In this document: one piece after another, positions 1-8,149 of the stretch | Layout of the letters: every line of letters starts with the position of its first letter | Position numbering within the stretch: the stretch's first letter is position 1 | Assembly (NCBI GenBank): GCA_022592435.1 | Contig: JABYQS010000935.1 | Coordinates: 1-10,919 of the forward strand | Direction: 5' to 3' | Length of the DNA stretch: 10,919 nucleotides | Source of the DNA: Cerioporus squamosus | Lineage: Eukaryota; Basidiomycota; Agaricomycetes; Polyporales; Polyporaceae | Translations under genes and position numbers: made by a program | The notes under the pieces: model-generated | Seen by the model: only the letters and a program-made list of their open reading frames with translations | Told to the model about the DNA's origin: nothing | The model's database searches: none

Positions 1-1
1 G

Positions 2-35
2 GGCTTCAGGCCGAGCCGGGACTTGCAAGTCACTA
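2..35 (+). repeat. Left terminal inverted repeat
   Basis: Positions 15-35 are identical, in reverse complement, to 10359-10379, a 21 nt match centred on the palindrome ACTTGCAAGT. The similarity continues outward with small gaps (GGCTTCAGGCCGAG here against GGCTTGACGGCCTGAG on the other side), giving an imperfect repeat of about 34-37 nt. A 21 nt inverted match over 10.3 kb is not expected by chance, although the palindromic core makes part of it self-complementary. Confidence 0.75.
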
Positions 36-234
36 AGCGAGAGCAACGCAAGAATGCATGTGAGAAGACTATGTAAGAAAAGGTTGTCATTGTCAGTGGA
101 GTAGTAAGTACAACATCTAGGATACGGGGCAGCAGCTCAAGCTTGATGTCTGCGAGCTCTATGCATTGCAACTGGGTGGAGGCTCATGCAGTGCGACGTC
201 GGCACAACACCATGACCGTTTGACCGGTTTGCCA

Positions 235-543
235 TCAGAAGCCACCATGTCCCTTGGTCAACTCCCGGACCTGTTTCACATTCAGCATGACCTCCCGGGC
301 ACTCCTCGCCAGAGCCATCGCGTATGCTCGCTGGAGTGACGAGTCGCATCACCTGACGTCCTCGGAACCCCATCCCTGGCTGCTAGCTTCCAAGCCAATA
401 GACTCATCCTGCCCACGCCGCAACACGTCCGACACCGTTACAAAGCGCACGAAGGCCGCAATTCCAACGTTTCTTTTGGGGAGTCGGGTCAGAGGGTCAG
501 ACTTGGAGTATGCAGCTCTTTGTCCATCCAGCGGCGACTGTTT
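235..543 (-). pseudogene. Possible broken coding remnant with an in-frame stop
   Basis: On the minus strand one frame reads from 543 down to a stop at 235-237, interrupted only by a TGA at 349-351. The upstream half contains FVRFVTVSDVLRRG and the downstream half AYAMALARSAREVMLNVKQ. Both have the hydrophobic-charged rhythm of a helical protein, and both lie in the same frame across the stop. The upstream edge coincides with a possible acceptor (TACGCAG, ending at 544) that pairs with a GTGAGT donor at 652, a 109 nt intron. Beyond 652 no convincing exon was found. The protein family was not recognised. It could be a gene fragment with one nonsense change or chance open reading in GC-rich DNA. 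Confidence 0.25.
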
Positions 544-1554
544 CTGCGTACAACGGTGAACGTGCGAGGAAGGCGCGTCGTGACTGTCCGAGCTCCAGCC
601 TCGACAACTCTTCACCAGCTCCACGGCTAACGGCCATGCATCTCGCACTCACCGAGAAGCCAGAGCCGCCGCGTATGCGGGCGTGTCATTGACCGTCCAG
701 GAGCACAGTGAAGGTCGAGACGCACCGCGAACCGCGATGTCAGACCTGTATCCGATAGGCCGCCCAATATCCATACGCTCGCTAAGACATCACTAGCCGA
801 CGCGGAGTCTCGGAGAATACAGTCGCGCATCCGCCGCCACCTTCGCAAGCTCAGCTAGCCGCCGCTAGCCGGGACGTCCGCCGCACAGCCAAGTCCGCTG
901 GGCATGCGCTGTCGCGTCATCACGGACACAGGACCAGGACCGGTCCCGGTCCCGAATACGTCGCTGTGCTGACACGTTACACATCAGACGATTGTGCGGG
1001 ATGCGGGGAGTACTGTATAAGTACCATGAAGGCACTCGAGCAACTGGACAGACATACCTCCCAGCTCGTCAGTTGCCTCCTATCTTCGTTCCCTGCTGCC
1101 GTCTGCTGTCGCCATTCCCTCTCACCGCCGTGCTCGCTGTGGATGCACTCCAAGCTGTCCTCCTCACCGATGTCATGGTGGTGGTCGTCGCTGCCTGTCG
1201 CTCGCTGTTCTCTGAATGGTACGGTATGCACTCCGTCTTACCTAGCTCCATCGTCTGCTGCTGACCTAGCTATGTAGCGGTGCGCGTGATCGTTGAGAGG
1301 CATTGGCTATGCCGTCAGTCTTTGGGATGCGTGTAGCGCAGCGTTGTCTCTTGAGCTCGCAATTCCTGGACACGGCTTCTGCAGGTTCGCATATTGCTGT
1401 CAGTATGCCATCATGCCAGGTACTAACGTAAACTTCGTCACAGACGCTCTCGGCAAGTGCACGTACCCAGGAGCAACCGGCGAGTGCAAGGCGACCATGC
1501 CTGGGACATCGTCGCACCGAGAACACGTCCCATGGCACGCTACTGACGTGGTTC
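544..1554. other. Stretch without a supported gene
   Basis: Several short open frames occur on both strands, but none shows recognisable motifs, a convincing start or phase-consistent splicing. The plus frame from 1293 onward stays open into the X1 repeat block. Since that block carries better splice signals on the other strand, the plus frame is not called. Confidence 0.5.
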
Positions 1555-1780
1555 CCGCTGACGATGACAGACTGCGAGACGACGCAATCCGCAGGCCGAG
1601 GTATGCGCGTCGTGCTCTCTGTGCGTTCCCGATGTTAGCTGAAGTTGCGGATACTTTGCAGACTTACAGACGGCAGCGATGGATGCGGGGACACATCCCG
1701 AGTGCCGGTCGATGCACATGCGGGAGGGTGAAAGGGCGGCGGCGGTGGGCAGATACCAGAGGATGGCGTGTATAGCTCAC
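1555..1780 (-). repeat. Repeat module X, copy 1
   Basis: This block aligns with 2272-2475. Shared stretches include a 24 nt identity from GCAGACTTACAG through GACGGCAGCGATG, a GTGAA..GG..GGGCAGATAC segment downstream and a CGTCGT..CTCTGTG segment upstream, separated by small indels. On the minus strand the block contains an intron-like unit (donor GTAAGTCTGCA at 1666, CTAAC branch-like site, CACAG acceptor at 1619). The reading ICPPPPPF..SLPS before the donor is kept in the other copy. Confidence 0.6.
1619..1666 (-). other. Candidate intron in module X1
   Basis: Reading the minus strand, the segment opens with GTAAGTCTGC, contains GCTAAC about 13-18 nt before its end and closes with CGCACAG, giving 48 nt. 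The same donor and acceptor are conserved in the second copy (2347-2396) although the interior has diverged. This is what selection on splice sites, or recent duplication of a spliced exon, would leave. Confidence 0.45.
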
Positions 1781-1919
1781 ATCGTTGTACTGGGTCGTGA
1801 TGTGGACTGTATGCCATACATGGTTCAGCGACGGGTGCAGACGCGAGCCTGCACCGGGCGGAGATGTGTGTCGTGACAATGGAGGCCATGGGAAGACTCG
1901 GACACGACTATCTAGGCGG

Positions 1920-2170
1920 GTGAGAGGCTAGCAGTGGTGTACACGGTGGGAACCAGGTAGATCGCGCGCAGCAAGAGCAAGAGCGAGGGGTGATTGCAAC
2001 CGCGGCCCGTTGCGTTATGGAGAGCGCAGGGGTGGCGGAAAGAGAAGCGGGTTGGTGGGCAGCCAGAGAACGAGTAGATCACGAGCCTGTAGAGTACGTA
2101 CCAGTACGAAAAACACAAGCCTTGACGTCTGTCTCCAGTGCGCGGGCAAAGGAGCGGCTGAACGCAGACG
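1920..2170 (-). repeat. Repeat module Y, copy 1
   Basis: The block resembles 2510-2780. Both start near TACACGGT, share a GCAAGA/AACAAGA stretch followed by GGTGATTG/GGTGGTTG, then CGTACCAG, and finally GCGGGYRAAGGAGC. On the minus strand both carry a GTACGT donor-like site (2101 here, 2700 in copy 2). Divergence is high, so the block edges are approximate. No protein was recognised in it; the minus frame includes a hydrophobic stretch (YWYVLYRLVIYSFSG). Confidence 0.45.
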
Positions 2171-2271
2171 ATAATGTGGCGGGGAGTGCCAGAGGGCAGG
2201 GACTTGGAGTCATTGGATTCACTAGCTCTCTGGGTACGCATGCTGTCTTGCCTGTCTCCCAAGCCTGTCCT

Positions 2272-2475
2272 CCAGCTGACGACACTCGACCTCGAGATCA
2301 TGCGATCCCCTGGCGCCTCAAAGGGCAGAGGCAAGCACGTCGTCCTCTGTGTGCACTGACGATGTGAGCTTGCTTCATGGTCACGCTGCAGACTTACAGA
2401 CGGCAGCGATGTTTCGAGTCCTGCGCGTGTTTGAGTGAACGGTGGGGGCGGGCAGATACAAAGCGACGGCATGCA
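2272..2475 (-). repeat. Repeat module X, copy 2
   Basis: This is the second copy of 1555-1780, offset by about 717-730 nt, with a 14 nt insertion near 2310 relative to copy 1. The minus-strand reading before the intron (ICPPPPF..SLPS) and the phase-0 donor position are the same as in copy 1. Together with the Y blocks it forms a tandem X-Y-X-Y arrangement. Confidence 0.6.
2347..2396 (-). other. Candidate intron in module X2
   Basis: On the minus strand this 50 nt segment begins GTAAGTCTGCAG, has a GCTCAC branch-like site and ends GTGCACACAG. Donor and acceptor match those of 1619-1666, while the middle sequence differs. Confidence 0.45.
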
Positions 2476-2509
2476 TGGCTCGTAATTCACCCGGGGTAGT
2501 ACATGTGTG

Positions 2510-2780
2510 CTATATGTCGTACACGGTCAGCCAGAGGCGCATATACGAGGGGAAATCATAGCAAAACAAGATGCGCAGGTGGTTGAAAACGAGCAGCGGT
2601 GAAACAGGGAACAGGAAGCATGCACAGCCTGAGGGTGCGCGAACAGTAGAGGGCAGGATTGCAGCGAATGAAGCAGATAGGTAGCGTGAAGGGGACGTAC
2701 CAGAATGCTTGTCTCTCTCGAGTACGTACGCGGGTGAAGGAGCAGCCAAACGCGCTTCATGCGGACCGCACGGCGAGGAC
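2510..2780 (-). repeat. Repeat module Y, copy 2
   Basis: Second copy of 1920-2170, offset by about 590-600 nt. It contains the minus-strand donor-like GTACGTCCCC at 2700. The minus frame includes hydrophobic runs (CFLFPVSPLLVFNHLRILFC) that sit opposite the hydrophobic run of copy 1, but no family was recognised. Beyond 2780 a strong GTGAGTACC donor-like site occurs at about 2810 on the same strand without an obvious partner. Confidence 0.45.
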
Positions 2781-2998
2781 GAAGGACTGCGAGCGAAGAG
2801 GTACTCACCGGGTGCGCGTTGGCCAAGTCCAACCAGTGTACCCCTATGCGCGGCCCCTGCGCGAGCCCATCGAGCAAGAACAAGGGAGAGCGAGCTGGAG
2901 GGGGACAAGAGGCAGCAAGCAGTGGAGAACAGCGACAGTGAAGGCCGGCGTAACGCGCGGAGGAGGCATGCGCGCTGTCAGACAGCCACGTGCGCATT

Positions 2999-4172
2999 AT
3001 GGCAGGCACGCAAACCTCAGGTGTACTCCTCGATCCTCTTCTCCGTCCTTCATGGCCTCCTGATACCGGTCTTCGCCTGGCGCATGGCTCGCTCGCAGAC
3101 GCGCCACTATGTGCTCATCGGCGCCCTCGTATTCACCATAGAACGGTACGCTTTCCCGGATATACTCGGCAGGATACCCATTGACTCACTGCAACCGTAT
3201 CAGGACTGTCTTCTACGGACTTCGCGCTCACGCCGCGCACGACGCCGGCGCGCGCACCAACGAGAGCCTCGAGACGTACCTCCAGACGACGCTCGCCGGC
3301 GGCTTCATCTCCCTCGGCATTGACCTCCTGCAGCTCACCCGCGCGCTGCTCGTCAATGCCACTAAAGGGACAGAAGTGCTCGTGAACGAGGCGAAGGCGA
3401 ACAAGAACGGAAAGCCAGATTCGCTCGAAGTTCGTGGCTCGGAAGCATCCCTTCCGACCGACTCGGAGGTCGGCTTCGCCGTAGAAGGCTTTGCCGGCCT
3501 CGAAGACCTCCCTCACGTGCGCGCGCAGATTCGGCGCGTCGGGCTTGCAGCAACGATCCTGTTCTGGGTGACGATCATCCTGGGCATCGTCGCCGGTGTC
3601 GACTACCAGAGCGCACTCCATTCGGGCGCACATGCGGAACTGGCTCGGCAGCTTTGGTACGTGTCCGACGCTTCGGAGGTGCTCTGCGCTAACTCATAGC
3701 TCGACGGGCCCCTCAGGTACGTGAGCACCGTCCTCGGACTGCTGCTCATCATCGGGATTGCGATGGGCACTGTTTGGGCCTGTTCTACCATCCCTCGCGT
3801 TCCGAGAAGCTCCACAGCATGGATCGTTCTCGTCGCAGCCCTCGCCGTGAGTCCCCGCCTACATATCATCTCTATTGTTTGCGTCGTCAGCTCAGCCTGA
3901 GCTAACCTTGCATCCCCCCGCGCCTCCAATGACAGTCTACGGTAGCGATCTACCGCCTCGTCGTCATGCGCTTCTCGACGACGTCGCTCCTCTCCGACGC
4001 CCCGGGCTCGCTCAACTCGCTCGGATCGAAAGCCACGTTCTACGTCTTCCACTCCGCGCCCGAGTATCTGGCAGCCGCGATCCTCATCTCGCTGGACGCC
4101 CGCCGCGTCTTCGCGACCGGCCTGTGGGGCGACAGGCGCGTCCGCGATCCGGAGCCCGCTAGCAAGGCCTGA
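2999..4172 (+). CDS. Seven-helix fungal membrane protein (four exons, 5' end frameshifted)
   Basis: The exons are 2999/3021-3145, 3204-3656, 3717-3846 and 3936-4172. Introns of 58, 60 and 89 nt all obey GT..AG and keep one reading frame (GAACG joins GACTG; TTTG joins GTAC; GCC joins TCTACG). From the valine codon at 3021 the product is 314 residues. It has about seven hydrophobic segments: YSSILFSVLHGLLIPVF, HYVLIGALVFTIER, a third near GGFISLGIDLLQL, then FWVTIILGIVAG, VLGLLLIIGIAMG, WIVLVAALA and a last near YLAAAILISL. It ends with the charged tail RRVRDPEPASKA. This matches, from memory, an uncharacterised basidiomycete family of RTA1/DUF7702-like multi-pass proteins; no substrate or reaction can be given. 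The likely start is ATG at 2999, which has A at -3 and G at +4, but it is one base out of frame with the first helix. No other in-frame Met lies between 2709 and the helix. Confidence 0.8.
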
Positions 4173-4808
4173 ACTCCCGGCCCTGGCCAGTTGTTTAGCG
4201 CAGCCTCCGAGTCATTTCAAGCTCGGGAAACCACAGCTTCGCGAGGCGCGAGGCACATGGTGGCTTTGGACAGCGAGCGTCCTCGTATTCCCAGCATTGA
4301 CGTCGGGCGCGGTCGATCGTAGCCTCGAGCCCGTTCTGACGCTGTCGCGGTGCTTCTGCGCAGCGGCTGCAGGGGACGAGCATGTGCATGGTAGGGTTCG
4401 GAGGATGATACCTGGGGGCGTTAGCGTGCACTATGGACAGCACCTAGATCGCCGCCACCGTACTTGTGTTATGTACAATACGGTTCATATCACATAATAT
4501 TTAGATCTGGGAACCTGCCACAAACGACAGTCCTGCGAGTATGCATGTCGCTCAGGCATGTCGACTAGCGGTGGCTTCCTTGTCACGTTCGTGTAGGCCA
4601 GCACGTTCGCTCGCAGGGGCTAAGAGCTAGCATCGAGCCACCCGTGTGGGTGGCGCAGGCGGCGTTGAGGTTCCAAGCATCGTTAGCGATGGCAATGCTC
4701 TGCAACAGCCTCTTCGCGTACCACCCTGCACATGTACTAGTACATGACGCAGACACTGAAGACCTCACATCAAATGGAGAGTCGAGACACATGAGGACAT
4801 CGTGAACG
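4173..4808. other. Intergenic space between convergent genes
   Basis: The membrane protein gene and the P450 fragment end toward each other here. No coding signal was found. The segment holds an AT-rich patch near 4480-4505, plausibly 3' transcript-end sequence, and a perfect 16 bp palindrome at 4731-4746. Confidence 0.6.
4731..4746. repeat. Perfect 16 bp palindrome
   Basis: CATGTACTAGTACATG reads the same on both strands. It lies in the 3' space between the two convergent genes, which makes an upstream operator role less likely. It could bind a dimeric protein or be chance. Confidence 0.6.
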
Positions 4809-5428
4809 CTACCAGCGCACGCGCAGAACAACAGGCAACTCCGGCCGGGTCGCTGTGAAGTAGTCCTTGTACTCCCTCTCGAACGAGGCCGGATCCCACC
4901 CCTCCCGCAGCCGCATCTCGAACCGCTGCAGCAGCGCGGCGATGACCGTCCGCATCTCGAGCATCGCCAGCCCCTTCCCCGCGCAATTCATCGGCCCGTA
5001 CGAGAACGGGATGCACGCCCCATCGTTGTGCACGAAATCGGCCTTGCTGGGTTTCTCGCTGCCAGCCTGAGGGCCCTTCTCGCGTTTCGGAGACTTGGAG
5101 TCGGACCTTGGGACAAGACCAGGAGACGGCGAGGAGGGGAACCGGGCATCCTCGATGCGGAGCTGGCCGGACGCGATGAGCCACCGCTCGGGCCAGAAGG
5201 AGAGCGGGAACGAGAAGTTGCGAGGGTCGCGGTGCAGGCACCATGGCGGCATCCAGTACGACGTCCCCGGAGGCAGATACCTGGAGCGTGAAGGGAAGCA
5301 CCACAGTCAGACGATGAGACCGATGAAGACCTTCGCCATGCAGAGCACTCACAGGGACCCGGCAACCATGGGAGCAGCGTCGTGGGACACTCGTCGCGGG
5401 CGGGGCGCGCGTGCAGGCGGCGAGTAGC
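4809..5428 (-). pseudogene. Cytochrome P450, C-terminal third only
   Basis: There are two exons: 5428-5353 and 5280-4809, separated by a 72 nt intron (GTGAGTGC..CTGAC..CTCCAG) that keeps the frame. The product, about 181 residues, covers the part after the K helix: YSPPARAPRPRR, then YLPPGTSYW, the PERF-type motif FWPERW, and the haem-binding loop FSYGPMNCAGK with the axial cysteine, then LAMLEMR of helix L, ending PVVLRVRW. FxxGxxxCxG is the family signature. Complete fungal P450s are about 500-600 residues, so the membrane anchor, the oxygen-binding I helix and most of the fold are missing. The fragment begins at an acceptor with a CTAAC branch site (5429-5446), where the intron would split the Arg codon of ExxR. 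No exon carrying the ExxR glutamate was found up to 5710. A lysine- and proline-rich insert (PKREKGPQAGSEKPSK) precedes the haem loop. It cannot be an active enzyme; the sequence that remains has no stop or frameshift. Confidence 0.85.
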
Positions 5429-5494
5429 CTCGTGTGCGTGGTTAGCGAGCGCAAGATCTCCCGGAACGATCGTCGGCCTCAGTACACTATGGGG

Positions 5495-5519
5495 GGTATA
5501 TACCACACGGGGGTATACC
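5495..5519. promoter_or_regulatory. Pair of palindromic TATA-like sites
   Basis: GGTATATACC (5495-5504) and GGTATACC (5512-5519) are perfect palindromes whose starts are 17 nt apart, and another GGGGTA follows at 5524. They lie upstream of the minus-strand P450 fragment and could act as TATA elements in either direction. No transcript start can be tied to them. Confidence 0.25.
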
Positions 5520-5660
5520 ATACCGGGGTACAGCACACTCTGGGGGCACATGGGACAGTACGAGGCATTCGGGGCTGCGGGCAGACTTGGGATGGCGGCA
5601 GGAGTTTCCGGAGAACAAACAGATGTATGGCATGTAGTACAATGTACAGAGTATCGTTTG

Positions 5661-5674
5661 ATACATGCATGTAT
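5661..5674. repeat. Perfect 14 bp palindrome
   Basis: ATACATGCATGTAT is self-complementary and sits in a locally AT-rich segment upstream of the plus-strand splice signals that begin near 5995. Function unknown. Confidence 0.5.
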
Positions 5675-5941
5675 ACACGAGATCTGCCGCAGCGAGGAAG
5701 CCATCCGCACGACGCGCGGAACACGTCCAGAGGCACGGGCGCTTGCTTCGCACCTCTCTTGCCTTCTGCCACCACGTCGCCTGTCTTCGTCCCTCAGCTA
5801 TGCACTATGCTCTGCACTGGGGTACTGTTCAGCTTTCGTGCTATCTCTCCAACGACTCTCTCGCTTACCTGGAACCTCCTCGACGCTCGCAAACTCGTGG
5901 ACTGGAGACTTGGAGACTGGATGCGCTAGAGCGGGGTAGCG

Positions 5942-6500
5942 GGAGAGACTTCAGAGCTATCAGAGTGAGCGACAGCGTCCGCACGGCTTGGAAGGTAAGT
6001 CTTGAAGCACGATCTTGTGTTCCTTTGCTGCTGGATGGACTGGGGACCTTCTCATGTCTTGGCAGCGATTGGACGACCCCTGGCTGCGGAGATCGTCAGC
6101 GCTGCGAAGGGATGGGTCAGACGTGAATGCGTACGCACTGAGGTAAGTCTTACGCTGCTCATATGCATTCTACGGACTCTGGATGTCTTGGAGACGTCGT
6201 CTCGACTTCTTCCGCGGTCTGCAGACGCACTGCTGGAGGAAACTTGGCTTGTGCACTGGAACTGGATCAGACCTGCCCGGGAGCGCACGCTGACTTCGCG
6301 CTTGCTCAGCTCCGCTTTTCCGCTCGACCTGGATGTCCCAGCAATGTGCATGACTGGAGTTCTGCCCGGGAGCGCGACAATTGGCACTGAGGGTACGTCA
6401 GAGGTTGTATCTCTATCATTTCCAGTGTATCTTGAACGCATCTGCGTCTTTAGGCATCACTTCTCCAAACCTGCAAGTCGCAGAGCTATGAACACAGGTA
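5942..6500 (+). other. Candidate spliced plus-strand transcript, function unknown
   Basis: Three intron-like segments occur on the plus strand: 5995-6065 (GTAAGTCTTG..GTCTTGGCAG), 6143-6193 (GTAAGTCTTACG..GATGTCTTGG, ending AG) and 6393-6453 (GTACGTCAG..GTCTTTAG). The first two share their opening GTAAGTCTT and closing GTCTTGG, so they look like a duplicated intron around a 77 nt exon (6066-6142). Joining the pieces gives open frames only for short distances, and no protein motif is recognisable. It may be a noncoding transcript or a decayed gene. Confidence 0.3.
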
Positions 6501-6792
6501 CGTCCTCGCCTTCTCGTAGAAAGCGGCTGCGTATCCACCGGTCGGCTCTCCAGAATGCGCTACGCGCGTTTGCTCTCACCAATGCGCACCCCGAGTACTG
6601 CACTCGCTCCGGAACGCACTCAGAAAGAGCGCTGCCAGCCCGTCAACGAGGACCGAACCCGCGAGCACCGAGCGACGCCTGGGAGCTCCCTGCTGGCCAG
6701 GAGGATATGCCTGGGAGCGCTGGTGATGCTGCCACCAGTACGAGGTCGGTAGCGGCGAGCGACAGCTCACATCCGTCACGGAGAGCTCAGCC

Positions 6793-6848
6793 CTGCAACG
6801 TGTAAGCGTGAGATGAGCATTGATAACAGCGGGCTCAGACTGACTTAC
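6793..6848 (-). other. Candidate intron, array unit A
   Basis: Minus strand: GTAAGTCAGTC start, CTCACGCTTAC before the end, CACGTTGCAG acceptor, 56 nt. The overlapping plus-strand reading (GTAAGC at 6802 to CTGACTTACAG at 6850) is also intron-like, so the strand is not settled. Confidence 0.4.
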
Positions 6849-7246
6849 AGCACGACTTTTCGCAGCCCTGACGAGTACTTGTGGAGTCAACGGCGGTTGC
6901 AGGTCGGATCTAGAAGCGGCGAGCCCGAGAGACATTTGCGACGTCCTGTGCGGCACTTCGTGCCGCCTCGCAATGCTCTAGCACTCCCAGAAGCCGGTTT
7001 GGAGACACCCACAGCGCACGACTCGAGGCATTGTCCGCTTCAACGTCAGATGACCGAGTCCTCGAGAGCAGACGACGAAGACTCACCAGAGACGCACTGC
7101 GTGTGTCCTCTCCCTTCTGAAGGTCCGGACGGCGCACTCCAGCGAGCAGCAGACCCGGAAGTGGAGTCAAGGAGCCCGGGAGCGCAATGTCGGCGAGGAG
7201 AATGTGCCCGGGAGCGCTGAAGACGCAGCTCCAGCTCGGCCGAGAT

Positions 7247-7305
7247 CTGCAACGGACAGCCGGTAGCCTGTCAGGGCAGCGCTGCATCAGGGCCGACTGA
7301 CTCAC
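7247..7305 (-). other. Candidate intron, array unit B
   Basis: Minus strand: GTGAGTCAGTC start, CCCTGACAG branch-like site, CCGTTGCAG acceptor, 59 nt. It matches unit A at both ends (GTRAGTCAGTC and GTTGCAG). Confidence 0.4.
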
Positions 7306-7745
7306 AGCGTGACTCTTTGCGGCTTGGACGGCTGCTTGTGGCCTCGACGGTGGTTGCAGGCTGGATATGGGAACTCGAGAGACGTTCAGGACATCGAGTA
7401 CGGCACTCTCAACTCCTTCGTGCCGCCTCGCGCGTCTTGAGCACCGCTTGCGTCGAACACCCGGAGGTATCGTCTGCTTTGGTGTCAGACATTTCGGTAG
7501 TCGAGAGCAGGCATGGAAGACTCACTGAGCTTCTCAAACAGACGTGCTTGGCACGCTGCGACGAGCGACGAGCAGCGCGAGCTGTAGAAGACGGCCTGGG
7601 AGCTATCAGTCGGCCAGGAAGATGCACCCGGGAGCGCAAGGCATGGACACGACCCTGCAACACAGCGCGGCTGCCGCTTCGCAAGTATTGACTCTTGAGC
7701 AGGTGATCAGGCAGACCTCGGGACGTCTTCCAGAAAAGCAGCAGA

Positions 7746-7799
7746 CTATGAGTAGGTGAGCAACCGGGTCACAGCGACGAAGGACGAGGACTGACTTAC
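7746..7799 (-). other. Candidate intron, array unit C
   Basis: Minus strand: GTAAGTCAGTC start, TTGCTCACC near the end, CTACTCATAG acceptor, 54 nt. The donor is identical to that of unit A. In unit D (donor at 8139) no single acceptor stands out. Confidence 0.35.
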
Positions 7800-8149
7800 C
7801 TGCTATCGGCTTGTAGTGGCTAGCAGGCAGGGTGCTCACGACGTCTCCCAGCCGGGAGTGACCTCCGATGGGGCGGCGCGAGCCCGGGAGCAACCTGGTG
7901 AGTAGTGTGAACATGTCCTAGACTTCTATTCACCGCTCGACGTGCCGCATCACCCTTGGGAGCCAGGGAGATGGCTGCAGCGGCAGCTGATTGCCCGGGG
8001 TGCACGGAAACTCGATTCAAGTGTCCATATGGCGCAAGTGTTGCAGCGTCGCAGCTCGGGTAGGAGGACTGAAGCGGCCACCACGAGAGCAGGTACCAGG
8101 TGAGCGACAGAGACTGTCGGGGTGAGATGACTGACTTACCGAGATTCAG

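Larger units (their letters stand above)
6677..7898. repeat. Four copies of a 49 nt element flanked by CCYGGGAGC words
   Basis: Copies lie at 6677-6725, 7174-7222, 7594-7642 and 7850-7898. All four have the same length and place a C-GGGAG word near position 3 and a second C(C/T)GGGAGC word near position 35. Copies 1 and 3 share GCCTGGGAGCT and GGCCAGGARGAT. Read on the plus strand, copies 1-3 have a common frame (A-W/R-E, then G-Q/E-E-D/N-x-PGSA). Copy 4 has a stop in that frame. More distant relatives of the word occur at about 6273, 6364 and 7953-8007. Confidence 0.6.

Noticed and set aside
2709..3020. Extending the membrane protein upstream to the in-frame Met at 2709
   Set aside because: It would add about 100 arginine-rich, low-complexity residues ahead of a first helix that normally lies near the N-terminus, and it runs through the Y2 repeat.
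3498..3560. Extra intron in the large second exon of the membrane protein
   Set aside because: The frame is open through the whole exon and the hydrophobic pattern is continuous, so no further intron is required.
4765..5710. Two long minus-strand frames (4765-5454 and 4988-5710) overlapping the P450
   Set aside because: They read through the P450 exons in the wrong frames. The spliced frame ending at 4809 contains the haem and PERF motifs, and splice phase agrees only with that frame.
6002..6805. Plus-strand open frame of 267 codons
   Set aside because: It crosses strong plus-strand intron signals and the start of the degenerate array. The composition is serine and arginine rich with no family resemblance.
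6272..7900. CRISPR-like array from the recurring CCCGGGAGC word
   Set aside because: The spacing is irregular (roughly 40 to 450 nt), the repeats are short and diverged, and the genome is eukaryotic.
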